Made by a program: the position numbers and the translations under genes. Below, one piece after another: positions 1 to 9,791 of a stretch of 64,000 nt of DNA. The notes under the pieces are model-generated. The model saw only the letters and a list, made by a program, of their open reading frames with translations. It was not told the DNA's origin and made no database searches. Source of the DNA: Apostichopus japonicus (lineage: Eukaryota; Echinodermata; Holothuroidea; Aspidochirotida; Stichopodidae); NCBI RefSeq assembly GCF_037975245.1, contig NC_092580.1, forward strand, positions 514,501 through 578,500, read 5' to 3'. Position 1 is the first letter of the stretch, and each line of letters starts with the position of its first letter.

Positions 1-181
1 TCTTGCAAAGGGCTATTCTCAATCTTGCCAATGAATTATGTAGGAAATAGGCCAAATATATGTGTCAGAACATGGACTTAGTAGTCTTAATATTTCGTTT
101 TAAGAATCAGATTTTTATGTGTTTCGATGTATTTATGAATGTCAATTTTTATGGTCAATAAAGATCCTTATATCTTAAATA

Positions 182-353
182 TCAAAAGCACTTTATCAAC
201 ATGTTTAGACTGCCTTGCAAAGTACTACAGTGGAAATCATTCACCTTGCCCAAAGCATTCATTTGTATGCAAGAGGCCAGGAAGTACACATTTCCATGTA
301 TGCCAAATGCTACAAAGGGTTCTCTGCTAATATCGCACACTGACAGCAGGAAG
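182..353 (-). other. Exon-like open segment, unrecognised
   Basis: Reading the minus strand, a TTTGTTTAG acceptor-like site (AG at 355-354) is followed by an open frame that begins LLSVCDISREPFVAFG and runs to a TGA at about 182. The composition looks protein-like (mixed hydrophobic and charged residues, two Cys), but I do not recognise a family. It lies downstream, in the same orientation, of another exon-like segment at 901-1,131 that already ends in a stop. It would therefore belong to a different transcript or to a decayed neighbour. It could be a chance open frame. Confidence 0.2.
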
Positions 354-900
354 CTAAACAAAATACCTGAGACACCCACCTGCAGCAAACATTATGGTCC
401 ACTCGTTTTGAGACTTAATTCCACTCAAATGTAGATACCGTCAATTAGGCTTTCACTGTGACCAATCCAAAACATAGTACCACATTTTCATGCAATGGTC
501 AGTACAGGGACTACAGTTCCATACACATAACATATAATGTGCCTGGAGAGTCCATAGCCAGGAAGATGGAAGGTGCAGTATTAAAGGTGAGCTCAAATAG
601 TCCATGTATCCAGACTCTGAAATAGATGCAAAGAAAACAGCAATGTGATGAATTACGTAACAGAGGCAGAGCATACAGAAGGAAGAGAGCACAACTCAGA
701 GAGAGAAAGTACAAGCTACATGGTAGAACTATAAACATAAACCAGTCCAGTATCTATAAGAAAGATCAACTGATTCATGACCAGTTACTCTAGGATGAAA
801 AACTACACTGAAGATAAAGATGACAATATTTATCAGTGATGCCAGTAATTTGTAAACTGAGTCTATCCACACTCACTGTTATGAGTTAAAACAGTATCAC

Positions 901-1131
901 TCATTCAGGGAAGTAGGCAATCAAGCTGATGACCATAAACTTGGCAAGTGCCATCAAACTTTCAAGGCTTTCTGCTGTGTTGCACTGCAAGATACTGTTG
1001 AGAGATGTGACATCTCTCTCCACATGTAGGCTGTTGTGGCATATGTAGGAGATGTCAAATGGTTTGGTCCTTAAGATTTCTTTACTTTGCACAATACTTT
1101 GAAGAGCATATATGTCAGAATGTGGACTCTG
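901..1131 (-). other. Exon-like segment with stop, possible terminal exon
   Basis: On the minus strand an acceptor-like AACAG (or AACAGCAG) precedes 76 open codons ending in TGA at 903-901. The segment starts near SPHSDIYALQSIVQ and ends VISLIAYFPE. It reads like real coding sequence with amphipathic helical character, but I recognise no family. It is in phase 0 at its 5' end. A weak phase-0 donor (GAG/GTTCAA) exists just before the stop of the exon at 1,885-1,996, so the two could join. That link is speculative. There is no clear polyadenylation evidence downstream. Confidence 0.3.
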
Positions 1132-1884
1132 CTGTTAGCATTGTGAAAATAATGCCATATGCTGGTGCCCCTGGCTTACTGATGGTGTGGGCACCTGTCC
1201 ACATTCTGCATCCCTTTGTGTAACTTGCTGGGGCTAACGTATGTTTTGCCAACTTTTCATTTATGTCATCAGCCCATGCCATCCAATCTGAAATTGCAAA
1301 GGTGTGAGCTTTCCAGTTACATATTTCTAAATGTATATAGGCCTAAGCTTATTCTGAATGCAGCTTGGGGCTCAGTTCAGCTGATTCTTACATCATATTG
1401 AGTAGTAATATATGCTTTTAAACTTCTGACTGTCACTTTTGCTCTACTAGGTACACTGCACAGAGAAGGCTACTCACCAGATGAACAACTTCACTATCAA
1501 ATAAGTTACATGTACTACTTAGTGAGTGTAAGTCTGTGATGGTATAAGCTCTGAGGTGATGGGTATTACTTTCACTTTTCCCCTTTGAGGTAGCTGAGAG
1601 GTTTTTCACACCTACCCATGCAATCATCCCATTCTTTATCATAAGGTTGAAATTTGATTTCTTCTTGAATATGAAACTTTTTCCTAATTTTAAGTTGCTA
1701 ACTCTTCAAACTCAACAACTTGTTTCTGATCTTTTATGGTGAGATCATAGATGTGAGGAGTTCATAAATACTGATTTAGTTTCAGAACCAATTCTACATG
1801 TTAATCTTCTTACAACTGTTTATTCAACATCTATAAGAAAAGGTTTCCTCATGTAAGTGAATGAGGTGTCAATGTTCCAAAAGT
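1132..1884. other. No feature seen
   Basis: AT-rich sequence with short chance frames only. One AGGCCT palindrome (near 1,338) is of the kind that recurs in 11.7-12.8 kb. If the exons on either side belong to one gene, this is intron. Confidence 0.4.
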
Positions 1885-1996
1885 TTATTGAACCTCTCTG
1901 TCCAGCACATTTTCGGCATTTATATGTAAAATTCCACCTGTTTTCTGCCATACTTCCTCTGTTGGAAATGGTGTAGTGCAACCCTGCATTTCTGTA
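1885..1996 (-). pseudogene. Exon C of USP-like Cys-rich gene relic
   Basis: On the minus strand a good pyrimidine-rich acceptor (TTTCTTTACAG, AG at 1,998-1,997) opens an exon whose first base T completes a TG/T Cys codon with the exon ending at 4,030. From there 36 codons are open (TEMQGCTTPFPTEEVW at the start, NVLDREVQ at the end) and stop at TAA 1,887-1,885. The phase match across a 2-kb intron, together with the continuing Cys-rich character, is the main support. A retrotransposon relic sits in the putative intron. The alternative is a chance match, since only one junction is tested here. Confidence 0.42.
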
Positions 1997-2640
1997 CTGT
2001 AAAGAAAGCAAAAATAGATAACTAAAATCCTGGTTATCAGTACTGAAGGGCTCATTTATTAAAATTACAACTCATTATTCTTAATCGTAGTTCACCATAA
2101 ACATAGATTGAAAAACAGATCTTGTCTCTTACTATTTTCATAACCAGAACTGCATGTGGATTCCTAACATAGTTAACGATCAGCTATCTGCAGTATTCTG
2201 TTCGTAAGGTGTTTGTGTAATGCGGCTGAGCAAGAGTCTTTCCAGTAAAGCTGTTGGAAAAGGGAAGATCACTAATGGAGTAAATGAAAAGAATTAAATG
2301 ATACCTTAAATAACTGTTGACTAGCTGATAAACATATTTATATTCTTAAATGCAATTTCCACAGATTAGTGATAGTAATATACCTAACATGTGTTCATCC
2401 GTGGGTGCGAAAGCAATTATTTACTCTGTCACTGTGAATTTCCCTCATGCAGTGGCATTGATGGCACGACTCTTGCTCAACAGTGTTCGTGTTACATTTG
2501 CAAAGAAAAAGTTAAGCTTACCTTCTAAAAGGTTAAGTTAACCTTAAAAGTGCTAGTTCAAAAAGGTTAAGGAGATTGGCTTCTGCAATTGCATAGGCCT
2601 AAGCACACATACTTTATGCTTGACCTTATTAGTTTAGATT
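1997..2640. other. No feature seen (putative intron)
   Basis: AT-rich non-coding sequence between exon C and the retrotransposon relic. The open frames here are short and without recognisable motifs. One AGGCCT palindrome occurs near 2,593. Confidence 0.4.
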
Positions 2641-2659
2641 AGTTTAGTAAAGAAAAAGG

Positions 2660-3160
2660 ATCAGGAGGGACACTCAAGTCCCCATCAAAGACCCTATAGG
2701 AGAGGGAAGAAAACTGATGACACAAACGATCAGACCCGATTACAATGCTTAAAGTGCTTGTCCAAAGCATTCTTAAACCCATTCACACTACAGTACTTGC
2801 AAGTACAACTTTCTCAGGCGAGCCATTCCACTCATTCACAACCCTATTAGAAAAAAAGGTATGCCGAATATTAATGCTACTTTGTGACTTGTGGAGTTTA
2901 AGACAATGACATCTGGTACAACCACTATTAGCAAACATGAAAAAGTCAGTGACTATCAAGATACTTAATCAAGATATCACTTTTATGAAACCTACGTTTG
3001 AGTTGAATCTTGGACTGCATAATCTAGATCTATGGGAAGACTGTCCATGAACTTGTGTTTGAGTTACTTTATTACTCTGAAATTTAGTGACTCTAGCCCT
3101 GACTCGTTGCATAACTGGTAATAGTTCCTGAAAACTCCACATGAATTGAATATGGACCAC
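2660..3160 (-). mobile_element. Non-LTR retrotransposon (CR1/Jockey-like) 3' relic, end of reverse transcriptase ORF
   Basis: The minus strand encodes the hallmark C-terminal end of the reverse-transcriptase protein of CR1/Jockey-type LINEs. A MQRVRARVTKF stretch (compare the usual QRRATK) is followed by TRCHCLKLHKSQSSINIRH, then FFSNRVVNEWNGSPEKVV, then, after a frameshift, SVNGFKNALDKHFKHCNRV and a stop. The motif (F)FSxRVVNxWNxLPxxVVxAxSVxxFKxxLDxH is characteristic of this end. Lesions visible: an in-frame TGA shortly before the FMFANSGC stretch and a frameshift between the VLAST and SVNGF pieces. Only the last part of the protein is present, as expected of 5'-truncated insertions. It lies inside the putative intron between exons B and C of the USP-like relic, in the same orientation. 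Confidence 0.75.
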
Positions 3161-3327
3161 TGAATCAAGAACTACTGGGACTAATAATTCTTCACATCCT
3201 TAGCTAGATGAAGTAATGGTTTCTAATACAAACGGTATACTTTATCAATCCCGTTCTTGAACCATTGACCCAAAATTGTGTCCTTTCTGGAGAGAAGTAT
3301 TGAAGGAGAACTGGACGGATGGTGTGC

Positions 3328-3655
3328 TATTTATAATAATCCCTCTGCCTAATACAAATACCAAGGTATTTAATTAAAAAATAGTGAATTGCACATAAAG
3401 CACCTAAGGCGACACCTTTGTCGCCCTAGGTGAATTCATCTCTTTTCACAACACTTAGGACGACATAGCATAAACTCACCACTTAGGGCGACGATGGTGA
3501 TTTAGTGTAATTTCGTCACACTGGACCATTGTTCTCCAGTATGTGCACTATTTATAATAATCCCTTTGCAAAGTACATATAGCAAAGAATACAATTAACT
3601 AGTTAATTAATTTCACATATACATGTCACCCTATGTGAAATTAACTCTTTCCACA
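3328..3655. repeat. Diverged direct duplication, about 220-bp period
   Basis: The segment CTATTTATAATAATCCCT occurs at about 3,328 and again at 3,548. Similar sequence follows each copy (TTAATTAA-rich stretch, then CACATA, then CACAACACTT at 3,450 and 3,651). The two halves are imperfect copies, one carrying the hairpin at 3,401-3,432. The origin is unknown; a decayed MITE-like or tandem unit is possible. Confidence 0.45.
3401..3432. repeat. Near-perfect inverted repeat (14-bp arms)
   Basis: Arms CACCTAAGGCGACA (3,401-3,414) and TGTCGCCCTAGGTG (3,419-3,432) pair with a single mismatch around the 4-base loop CCTT. Two related half-copies (CACTTAGGACGACA near 3,445 and CACTTAGGGCGACG near 3,480) follow, so the arm sequence is repeated rather than unique. 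This suggests a short terminal-repeat-like or satellite-like motif rather than a terminator. Confidence 0.6.
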
Positions 3656-3659
3656 ACAC

Positions 3660-4029
3660 TTTAAATAAATAAATTGAGAAAGACATAACACCAGAGATCT
3701 ACAGTCAATATGAAAAGATGCCTGTATACAGTATTTAGAACTGCTCAATGGGATCATTACAACTCAAGCTGGATTCTAAACCTGAAAATTTTCAACGTAT
3801 GAATTCTGGCCATTAACTTACATCACTAATAGTTTCAGAATTTGACTCCTGTTCATTTGTCAGTTTATTGAGTTATCGTAATGACAGGCTGTTAGCATTA
3901 CACTCATAAACACACATACTGCTACTTCACAAAAATGCATTGTGTTACATATTGAAACAATTTTACATAACACAAAACAGCATGGAATGAAAACAATATG
4001 ACAAAAACAGGGAGTTTGCAGGAACTCAC
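3660..4029. other. No feature seen (putative intron)
   Basis: AT-rich sequence beginning immediately after the donor of exon B when read on the minus strand. No motif or repeat recognised. Confidence 0.4.
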
Positions 4030-4221
4030 CAGGACTCACAAAAGCCTTCAAGATCTTTGCAATCTAGACACACCTCAAGGTGCCCCTGCATACTCAAGCA
4101 TGACATATAGCCCTTGTTACTAGGATATATCGGAATTACTGGATAGGAGTTTGCCCGACAGTGCCAAGTCTCATTGCAGGAAGTCCACTTCATCTCATTT
4201 GTTGTATGTAAGAAGAAGTAC
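4030..4221 (-). pseudogene. Exon B of USP-like Cys-rich gene relic
   Basis: On the minus strand this 192-nt block is bounded by an acceptor (CCTTTCCAG) and a consensus donor (TCCTG/GTGAGT). It is open in one frame, with one base completing the previous codon and two bases left over at the end. It is Cys-rich: SCNETWHC near its start and EVCLDCKDLEGFCES near its end. The incoming phase fits exon A (GA/G, Glu) and the outgoing phase fits exon C (TG/T, Cys). CxxC pairs after a QEDA/EFL motif in exon A recall the finger region of ubiquitin-specific proteases, but the assignment is tentative. Exon B itself carries no visible lesion. Confidence 0.55.
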
Positions 4222-4866
4222 CTGGAAAGGAAAAAATAAGTTACTCATTACAACAATGTTGCATTTCTATTGCAATTTCCATTTGTTCCTTTACCCTCTG
4301 GATTATCAGGTATAAATGAAAACTTTCATTCAGCTTTTACTTAAAATTATCAGAATTATTATTAAGAGCAACAAACTTATCAATCAGATACAGACTATCA
4401 TCTAAACCCAGCCTTACAAAATGTGCATCCTCATTGTATTGATGCAAGTTTATCAGTCAGATCTAACTGGTGCCATAATACCTCTTTCAAAGATGACTAA
4501 TTCCCTGCAAACCTAAGCAAATTCCCAATCAGTTTCAATGTTAAAGGTAGTCTGTATATGCCCCAAATTATAGGATGCTATAATTGCTAGAAGTTTTCAA
4601 CAAGTTACTTTCATGGAGGCCCTTAGTCCAAATTGTTCTCAGACATTCTTAATGAACACACAAGATGACTGAATGTCCCCATGAGGTAAATTTCATCAAA
4701 AGTGGTAATAAAAACAGTTTATAGAATTTTGACCAAAGGTGACCATATTTGAATATTTGCATATTTTTGGCCAACATGGCATAATTTTAAATAATATATT
4801 GAAAAGTTCACTTATTTTTGTTTGTGTTGCTTTGATGCTTTTCACAGAACGATCTATATCTCTTAC
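4222..4866. other. No feature seen (putative intron)
   Basis: Intron between exons A and B of the relic if the phase-matched model is right. AT-rich, with no repeat or motif recognised. Confidence 0.4.
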
Positions 4867-5094
4867 TCATCTAAAAGTTTGCACTGGCTTTGGTTACAGG
4901 AAGTGCATGATGATGTGTAAACTGCACCAAGGAATTCTAATGCATCCTCCTGTGCAGTTGAATCAAACTCTGGAAGAATCTGTTTCAACCTTGCGAGACA
5001 GGAGGCCCATGAAGTTCAGGTTGAAATTGCGCGGAAGAGAGCTTTGATTACTTCCATTAATTCAGAGCTATGTCCATTATAGTGTCGAATGATG
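4867..5094 (-). pseudogene. Exon A of USP-like gene relic, with in-frame TGA
   Basis: On the minus strand an acceptor (CTTCTTTGCAG) opens a 228-nt exon ending at a consensus donor (GATGA/GTAAGA). The frame encodes IIRHYNGHSSELMEVIKALF, then an in-frame TGA (5,018-5,016), then TSWASCLARLKQILPEFDS, then TAQEDALEFLGAVY and a CTSC pair. The P-x-F...QEDAxEFL pattern resembles the helix that follows the catalytic Cys in C19 ubiquitin-specific proteases (usual form QQDAxEFLxxLLD). The catalytic Cys box and His box are not seen. TGA is one C-to-T change away from CGA (Arg), so CpG decay is plausible. What it could otherwise be: an unrelated gene with a coincidental QEDA/EFL. Confidence 0.5.
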
Positions 5095-5344
5095 CTGCAA
5101 AGAAGCTAAAAAAAAAAGAAGGAAAATTTAGATTTGTAGGAAATCTACATCTGACATGGGTGGCTCATCAATATAAGTGGAAAAGATTTGGGTTGCAACC
5201 TTCATTTTTATCTATTTTTTGTTAATGATTGCTTGATGTTTCAAAGCACTTTCTTGGAAGTCTGTCACTAGCTTCTGTAGCTGAAAAGTTACTCTCATCA
5301 AGTAAAATGATAAACACATCATATCTTAATAACCATTTGTTGGA

Positions 5345-5716
5345 ATATGCTACTGGGAGAAAGGAGTAGAGGTATCATGAACTTGACAAAGAAGAGTGCC
5401 CATGTTGGAAAATCTAGTATATTTGGGGGATAATAAAACTTAAAACCCTTCATTGTTGAAGTGAAAATTATGATATTCTGCAATAAGTGCCAATCCTTGG
5501 GATGGGGTTGGAACATCACAAAATGCCCCTTGCAATTGTGCTGATATAGGTTGGGTTTTTCCCTTTACTTCTCCAGGCATAAGGTTTTGTCAAGGATATG
5601 GTCCTGGCACAGTAAAAGTCTTTCATTTTTCAACATTTCCAGGTGGGGAGGATCAAGTCACATGAAGTCTTGTACCTCCATAGCTTGCAATCCCTGCCTT
5701 AATGAATTATTTCTAA
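5345..5716 (-). pseudogene. Upstream degenerate exon remnants of the same relic
   Basis: Continuing upstream on the minus strand, two protein-like stretches appear in different frames. One follows a TTTAG acceptor near 5,716: NNSLRQGLQAMEVQDFM, then TGA, then LDPPHLEMLKNERLLLCQD, ending near a GTAAAG donor-like site. The other covers about 5,535-5,345: FCDVPTPSQGLALIAEYHN, then FHFNNEGF, then TAA, then LLSPKYTRFSNMGTLLCQV, ending at a CA/GTAGCA donor-like site that is phase-compatible with exon A. The gap between the two is too short for a normal intron, so a frameshift inside one exon is more likely. Stops plus a frameshift argue for a pseudogene. Confidence 0.35.
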
Positions 5717-5740
5717 AGCTGCATGGGTTGTCTTAGGTTA

Positions 5741-6935
5741 CTTACCTTTAATTTGAATTTGAAGGACCACTACATGCTTTTAAGACAAAATTGCAAACTG
5801 GACAAATTAAGAAATATGATGTCCTTTAAGTTGGCTGAATTGGGACAAATTCATTCCAAAGTCATGACTTGTTTTCTGAATTTTCTCTGTTCTTTCAACT
5901 TCCCTGTACATATTGGTCAAATGGTTTAAAATGAGTTGTATGAATAGTTGATAAAGCTGATATATTCTGACAAGTTGTCAACCAGTTATTTCAATTGAAT
6001 CATTTTTAATGAATTGTCTCACTGTAATTATTGATTGAGTGAGTGATCAGTCAATTAATTAAATCGTTAATTGAGTTAACGTTAATTAAAATTAGTTAGG
6101 GGAATCAATTAAAAAAAGATGAAAATTAGATGACCTCTATGACTGAACTTTTCCTTTGAACTTGTTAGAGCAGTTTAAAACCTGTATGTGGTACTTCTAG
6201 CAACTGTCAAGTTGGAAAAAAAAAAAATTCTCTTTACATTTTGAATAGCAATTTGGATTTTAGAGGACAAATTATTCCTTGCAAATAAATGCTTTCTTGA
6301 GTTCATTCATTGCAATTAGATGGCATATTGTTAATTGTTGTTGACAATAAAATTCAGATTTCAACTGAATCAATTTGAGAAGCTATACAGTATTAAATTG
6401 ATTTTCATATGTTGGATGGTTATTTGCTAAGAACCAATAAATGCAGATCTATACCAATAGCATGGGTACAGTCTTACAAGTATAGCTGGTACTGTAATAA
6501 TTTTCAGAGTCATGTACCAACAAGTTATCAAGTTATCCCAACCACTGCAAATATTACCATTTTGGGGTGATATATGTTGAAAATATCTCATGCATGGAAA
6601 TTATTGATTCAATATAGTTGCAAGCAAATTTGAAAACTCGAGCATACTTACACATTGCTTAATTACAACGTTTTTATCTGTAAAACATGGCACCATATAG
6701 CAAAGTTAATGAAGTGTGATGATTATGTCCTAAGAAACTGGCCAGCGTCACAATATCCCTGTATCTGTTACGTCCTGAGATATTGGCCACGTAACACAAC
6801 ATCTACTTCCATACTTGTATAATGCTGAGCTGCAGACACTGGCCTTTGTGGCAAGATCTTGAACACATATATTATGTATACTGTCTATCAAATATACTGT
6901 ATGTATAAAATGTATCCTTATTTTTTTTTAAACTA
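5741..6935. other. AT-rich, no gene seen
   Basis: No gene-like frame. A stretch at about 6,000-6,115 is dense in TTAAT/ATTAA words (imperfect AT-rich repeats), and an A-run lies near 6,217-6,228. Confidence 0.45.
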
Positions 6936-6939
6936 ACAG

Positions 6940-7277
6940 AAATTTAAGATGGTCAATATCAGTCCCTATTCTGGAACTGCCTCTATGAGGATTACTGTGA
7001 TGATAGAATCAATGTTGATGAAAGAATAAATGTGACTTCATGCAGTGTTTTACAACCTGTATAAAATTAATACTCCAACCACACATGCAAAGTGCAATGT
7101 GGTTCCCAGCTACACCACTCTATGGGGAAATGGTAATTTGATGGCTGTTCTTCCTGCAAACTCAGTCTAGACAGTGTGTTAGATTATCAACTCAACCAAC
7201 TTTGTCCAAGTTCCTGATGTTGTCGGCTGCAAGCCAGGAATCTCATTGGGTTGCTGCCACCACCATGAAGATTTAAG
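6940..7277 (+). pseudogene. Degenerate exon-like stretch, unrecognised Cys-rich protein
   Basis: On the plus strand a T-rich tract and AACTAACAG acceptor-like site (about 6,920-6,939) are followed by DGQYQSLFWNCLYEDYCDD, continuing to SCSVLQPV. After a +1 shift it resumes with NTPTTHAKCNVVPSYTTLWG, two TAG codons, and INSTNFVQVPDVVGCKPGI, SLGCCHHHEDL. Regular Cys spacing and an N-glycosylation-type NST suggest an old extracellular-protein exon. I do not recognise the family. The frameshift and stops mean it is not functional as read. Confidence 0.35.
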
Positions 7278-7495
7278 CAGTATATCATTTCTCCTATAAC
7301 AACAACATTGGAATAGTAAAGCAACATTACCGTAATGATGCTATACCGCAATTCCCTTTTGAATTAAGCAATATGTTAAGGGACATTTTCTTAATATTAG
7401 TTTGTTCAATATATGAAAAATCAACCAAGTTAAAATGCATAATGGTTTCCATGATGTAACATGAGTAATTTGTGTATGCATTTGTTTGTGTGTGT

Positions 7496-7520
7496 GGGGG
7501 GAGGGGGGAGGGAAGGGGGG
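7496..7520 (+). other. G-rich tract with quadruplex potential
   Basis: Four or more G-runs of three to seven bases separated by single A or AA (GGGGGG A GGGGGG A GGG AA GGGGGG type order), directly after a short TG repeat. This fits the pattern expected of an intramolecular G-quadruplex on the plus strand. No adjacent gene start gives it an obvious role. Confidence 0.5.
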
Positions 7521-7878
7521 TTGCACACACTTAATAGTAATTAAGGTTCTACAAATATTAGAAAAAGCTAACAATGATGATTGAGATGCAACAAACATGG
7601 GCGAAAATGGAAAATATCTGCCAAGAAAACGAGACGGACTATTCCTGCAGGCTATGAGGTATCATTATGTTAAGTATCAACTCAAATGGAATAAATTTCT
7701 TCCGATTCTGTGTTTATAAGGAAATTTCAGCTGAGCCCTGTTTTGTCACACATCTCATCAATATGCAGCAAAATCAAAATAGCACTGAAAACATTGCATT
7801 GGGTAACCAACCTGCTCAGCCCAATAAACTTTAGTCATACCACATATGGTTGGTGAGCAATTGCAGATCAGGTTTTCA
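7521..7878. other. No feature seen
   Basis: Unremarkable AT-rich sequence between the G-rich tract and the 136-bp tandem repeat. Confidence 0.4.
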
Positions 7879-8414
7879 TGTTAAGCCCTGCCCACTCATT
7901 TCGTTGCACGATATCTGCACCAAAAGCAATAACGACCCTCCTTAGCTCGTCATTGCTGCAAGGATCACCTCAAACCAACCTACCATTCTTCAGATTTTAG
8001 CTAACAGTTATTAATGTTAAGCCCTGCCCACTCATTTCGTTGCACGATATCTGCACCAAAAGCAATAACGACCCTCCTTAGCTCGTCATTGCTGCAAGGA
8101 TCACCTCAAACCAACCTACCATTCTTCAGATTGGAGCTAACAGTTATTAATGTTAAGCCCTGCCCACTCATTTTGTTGCACAATATCTGCACCAAAAGCA
8201 ATAACGACCCTCCTTAGCTCGTCATTGCTTCAAGGATCACCTCAAACCAACCTACCATTCTTCAGATTGGAGCTAACAGTTATTAATGTTAAGCCCTGCC
8301 CACTCATTTTGTTGCACGATATCTGCACCAAAAGCAATAACGACCCTCCTTAGCTCGTCATTGCTGCAAGGATCACCTCAAACCAACCTACCATTCTTCA
8401 GATTGGAGCTAACA
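7879..8414. repeat. 136-bp tandem repeat, four copies
   Basis: The unit begins GTTAAGCCCTGCCCACTCAT and recurs at starts about 7,879, 8,015, 8,151 and 8,287, giving a period of 136 bp and near-identical copies (isolated substitutions such as TTTCG/TTTTG). The last copy ends in GATTGGAGCTAACA and merges into the integrase relic. On the minus strand each unit contains a CCTTGCAG acceptor-like site followed by about 24 open codons (NDELRRVVIAFGADIVQRNE); copy three has lost the CAG. It may be a tandemly multiplied terminal exon of the adjacent integrase relic, but that link is unproven. Confidence 0.9.
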
Positions 8415-8439
8415 AGAGAACGTCAGCTAAAATCTATTT

Positions 8440-8614
8440 TGGTCCTATTTCTTCTTCAAAGGAAGGCCTGTGGAACTGTTAGTATGTGTGTACAGCCCTT
8501 TCTCATTCACAGCCTTGACTCCATACGGCTCAAGCCAAGAGTTTCGAACTTCCCTCCTCTTCGGGCATCCTTTCCTGCATTCTGGACGAGAACACTAGAA
8601 CCAACTTTGAAGGT
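8440..8614 (-). pseudogene. Integrase gene relic, C-terminal (SH3-like barrel) exon
   Basis: On the minus strand a TTTTATTCAG acceptor (AG at 8,616-8,615) opens TFKVGSSVLVQNAGKDARRG, then GKFETLG. A one-base shift then leads to LEPYGVKAVNEKGLYTHTN and SSTGLPLKKK before a TAG. The pattern FxVGxxVLVxN...RRGGKxE...LxPYxVxxxxxKGLYxLxN is typical of the C-terminal domain of GIN/Ty3-type integrases, which binds DNA or chromatin. The frameshift at the GGCTTG step breaks the gene. It lies in the expected order downstream of the catalytic-core exons at 9.5-10.3 kb. Confidence 0.6.
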
Positions 8615-8744
8615 CTGAATAAAACAAAATCCAGCAAATATACATAAACATCATAATACAATGTATATGTTGCCATTCATTTAACTACAGTCAGTTTTCA
8701 ATGCACAACATAGCATTATGTAATAACCTGTTTTGATTGCTGCC

Positions 8745-8880
8745 TTTAGTCAAAATTCTTTTTCTTGCCGTTCTTGGGCTTTGCCAATATTTTCTTTCAC
8801 AAAACCTTTATGTCCTGCGACTGTGACATGAGTTGTAAAACCCTCTCCCTCTGTGCATCGCTGCAGCAAGAGATTCTGGT
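8745..8880 (-). pseudogene. Integrase gene relic, linker exon (degenerate)
   Basis: The minus strand reads RERVLQLMSQSQDIKVL and, in the adjacent frame, FVKENIGKAQERQEKEF before a stop. A helix with the sense (V)xxNIxKAQxRQKxxYD lies between the catalytic core and the C-terminal barrel in this integrase family. Both position and content therefore fit, but there is at least one frameshift and the boundaries are uncertain. Confidence 0.4.
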
Positions 8881-9500
8881 TGGACAATGGAGTCTTCAAT
8901 GTCGACTGGTAACAATGGCTCTCTGGATATATGAAGATAAATTAACAATCAATTATTCCCAACACTTTGTTGACTGAAGAATATTTAATTTTTTTTATAT
9001 TTTATTTTCGCTATTAAGACCCTGGAACCATAAATTTGAGTCACATCACATACTCAAACCAGCAGAAATATAAAACCAAAGTATATTCTGTGCTGTTATA
9101 GGTCCAAATTGCATACCAGCCCAAAATATGATATATAGTATATGAAAAACAAAACCAATGTCAGTGGCATTAATTGCATGTATCTTAATTAATTGGCATG
9201 CTTTTATAGTTTAATGAATGTTCATCTTTTGTACTTGCTGAAGAGTGTACCATATACAGAGTTAATCTGTTTATTTGTTTAGGTGTTGTAACTTACATAG
9301 GGTTATTGGTGGTCCTCTATTTAGCAGTTATTCCCTGTACCTGGGATGTGTCGAATGAGATTTTATCCTATAGAGGATCAGTGTAGCTATGCAGGATTTG
9401 TCCAAACTCTCTTGTCCCTGATTGCTTTTCTCTGTACAGTATATGACCTTTACAAATGTAAACCTCTATTCAGCAATGGTAGGTTTGAATTATTACAAAC

Positions 9501-9791
9501 CTTCCAAACATCACAACGAAAGGAGAAAGACCTGTTGAACCATGTTTTGCTGTACGGTACCCCATGAGAATGGAAGACAGTGTTTCATCCCAGTCATCTT
9601 GGTTTTGATTGACAACTTTGATGAGTGACATTTGCAGAGTTTGGTGGAATCTTTCATCCAGCCCATTGGTCTGTGGGTGGTAGCTGAAGGATACTCTGTG
9701 GCTCACCCCTGTCATGTCAAATAGGGACTTGTTCAGAGCATTAACAAATTCTCCTCTCTGGTCTGAGATGAAAATTTTCATGCACACAAAT
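9501..9791 (-). pseudogene. Integrase catalytic-core exon 2 (second D and E of DDE)
   Basis: On the minus strand an acceptor (TTTATTTAG, AG at 9,793-9,792) opens a 291-nt exon. It contains KIFISDQRGEFVNALNKSLF, then YHPQTNGLDERFHQTLQ, then QDDWDETLSSILMGYRTAKH and STGLSPFVVMFG. The Asp of ISDQ and the Glu of LDER are separated by exactly 35 residues, the D(35)E spacing of retroviral and Ty3-type integrases. The DQRGEF order is swapped from the common DQGREF. Its entry phase (AG/A, Arg) matches the exon at 10,135-10,292. A possible donor (AAG/GTTTGT) ends it. This exon itself has no stop. The family is probably GIN/GINGER-like, since it has introns, but a Ty3/gypsy origin is not excluded. Confidence 0.75.

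Noticed and set aside
182-740. Several overlapping short frames on both strands taken together as a membrane-protein gene
   Set aside because: Hydrophobic, but the frames conflict and lack consistent splice signals; only the 182-353 piece was kept, at low confidence.
8014-8618. Plus-strand frames of 67-110 codons in the 136-bp repeat
   Set aside because: They reset at every copy because 136 is not a multiple of three. The protein-like signal in this area is on the minus strand.
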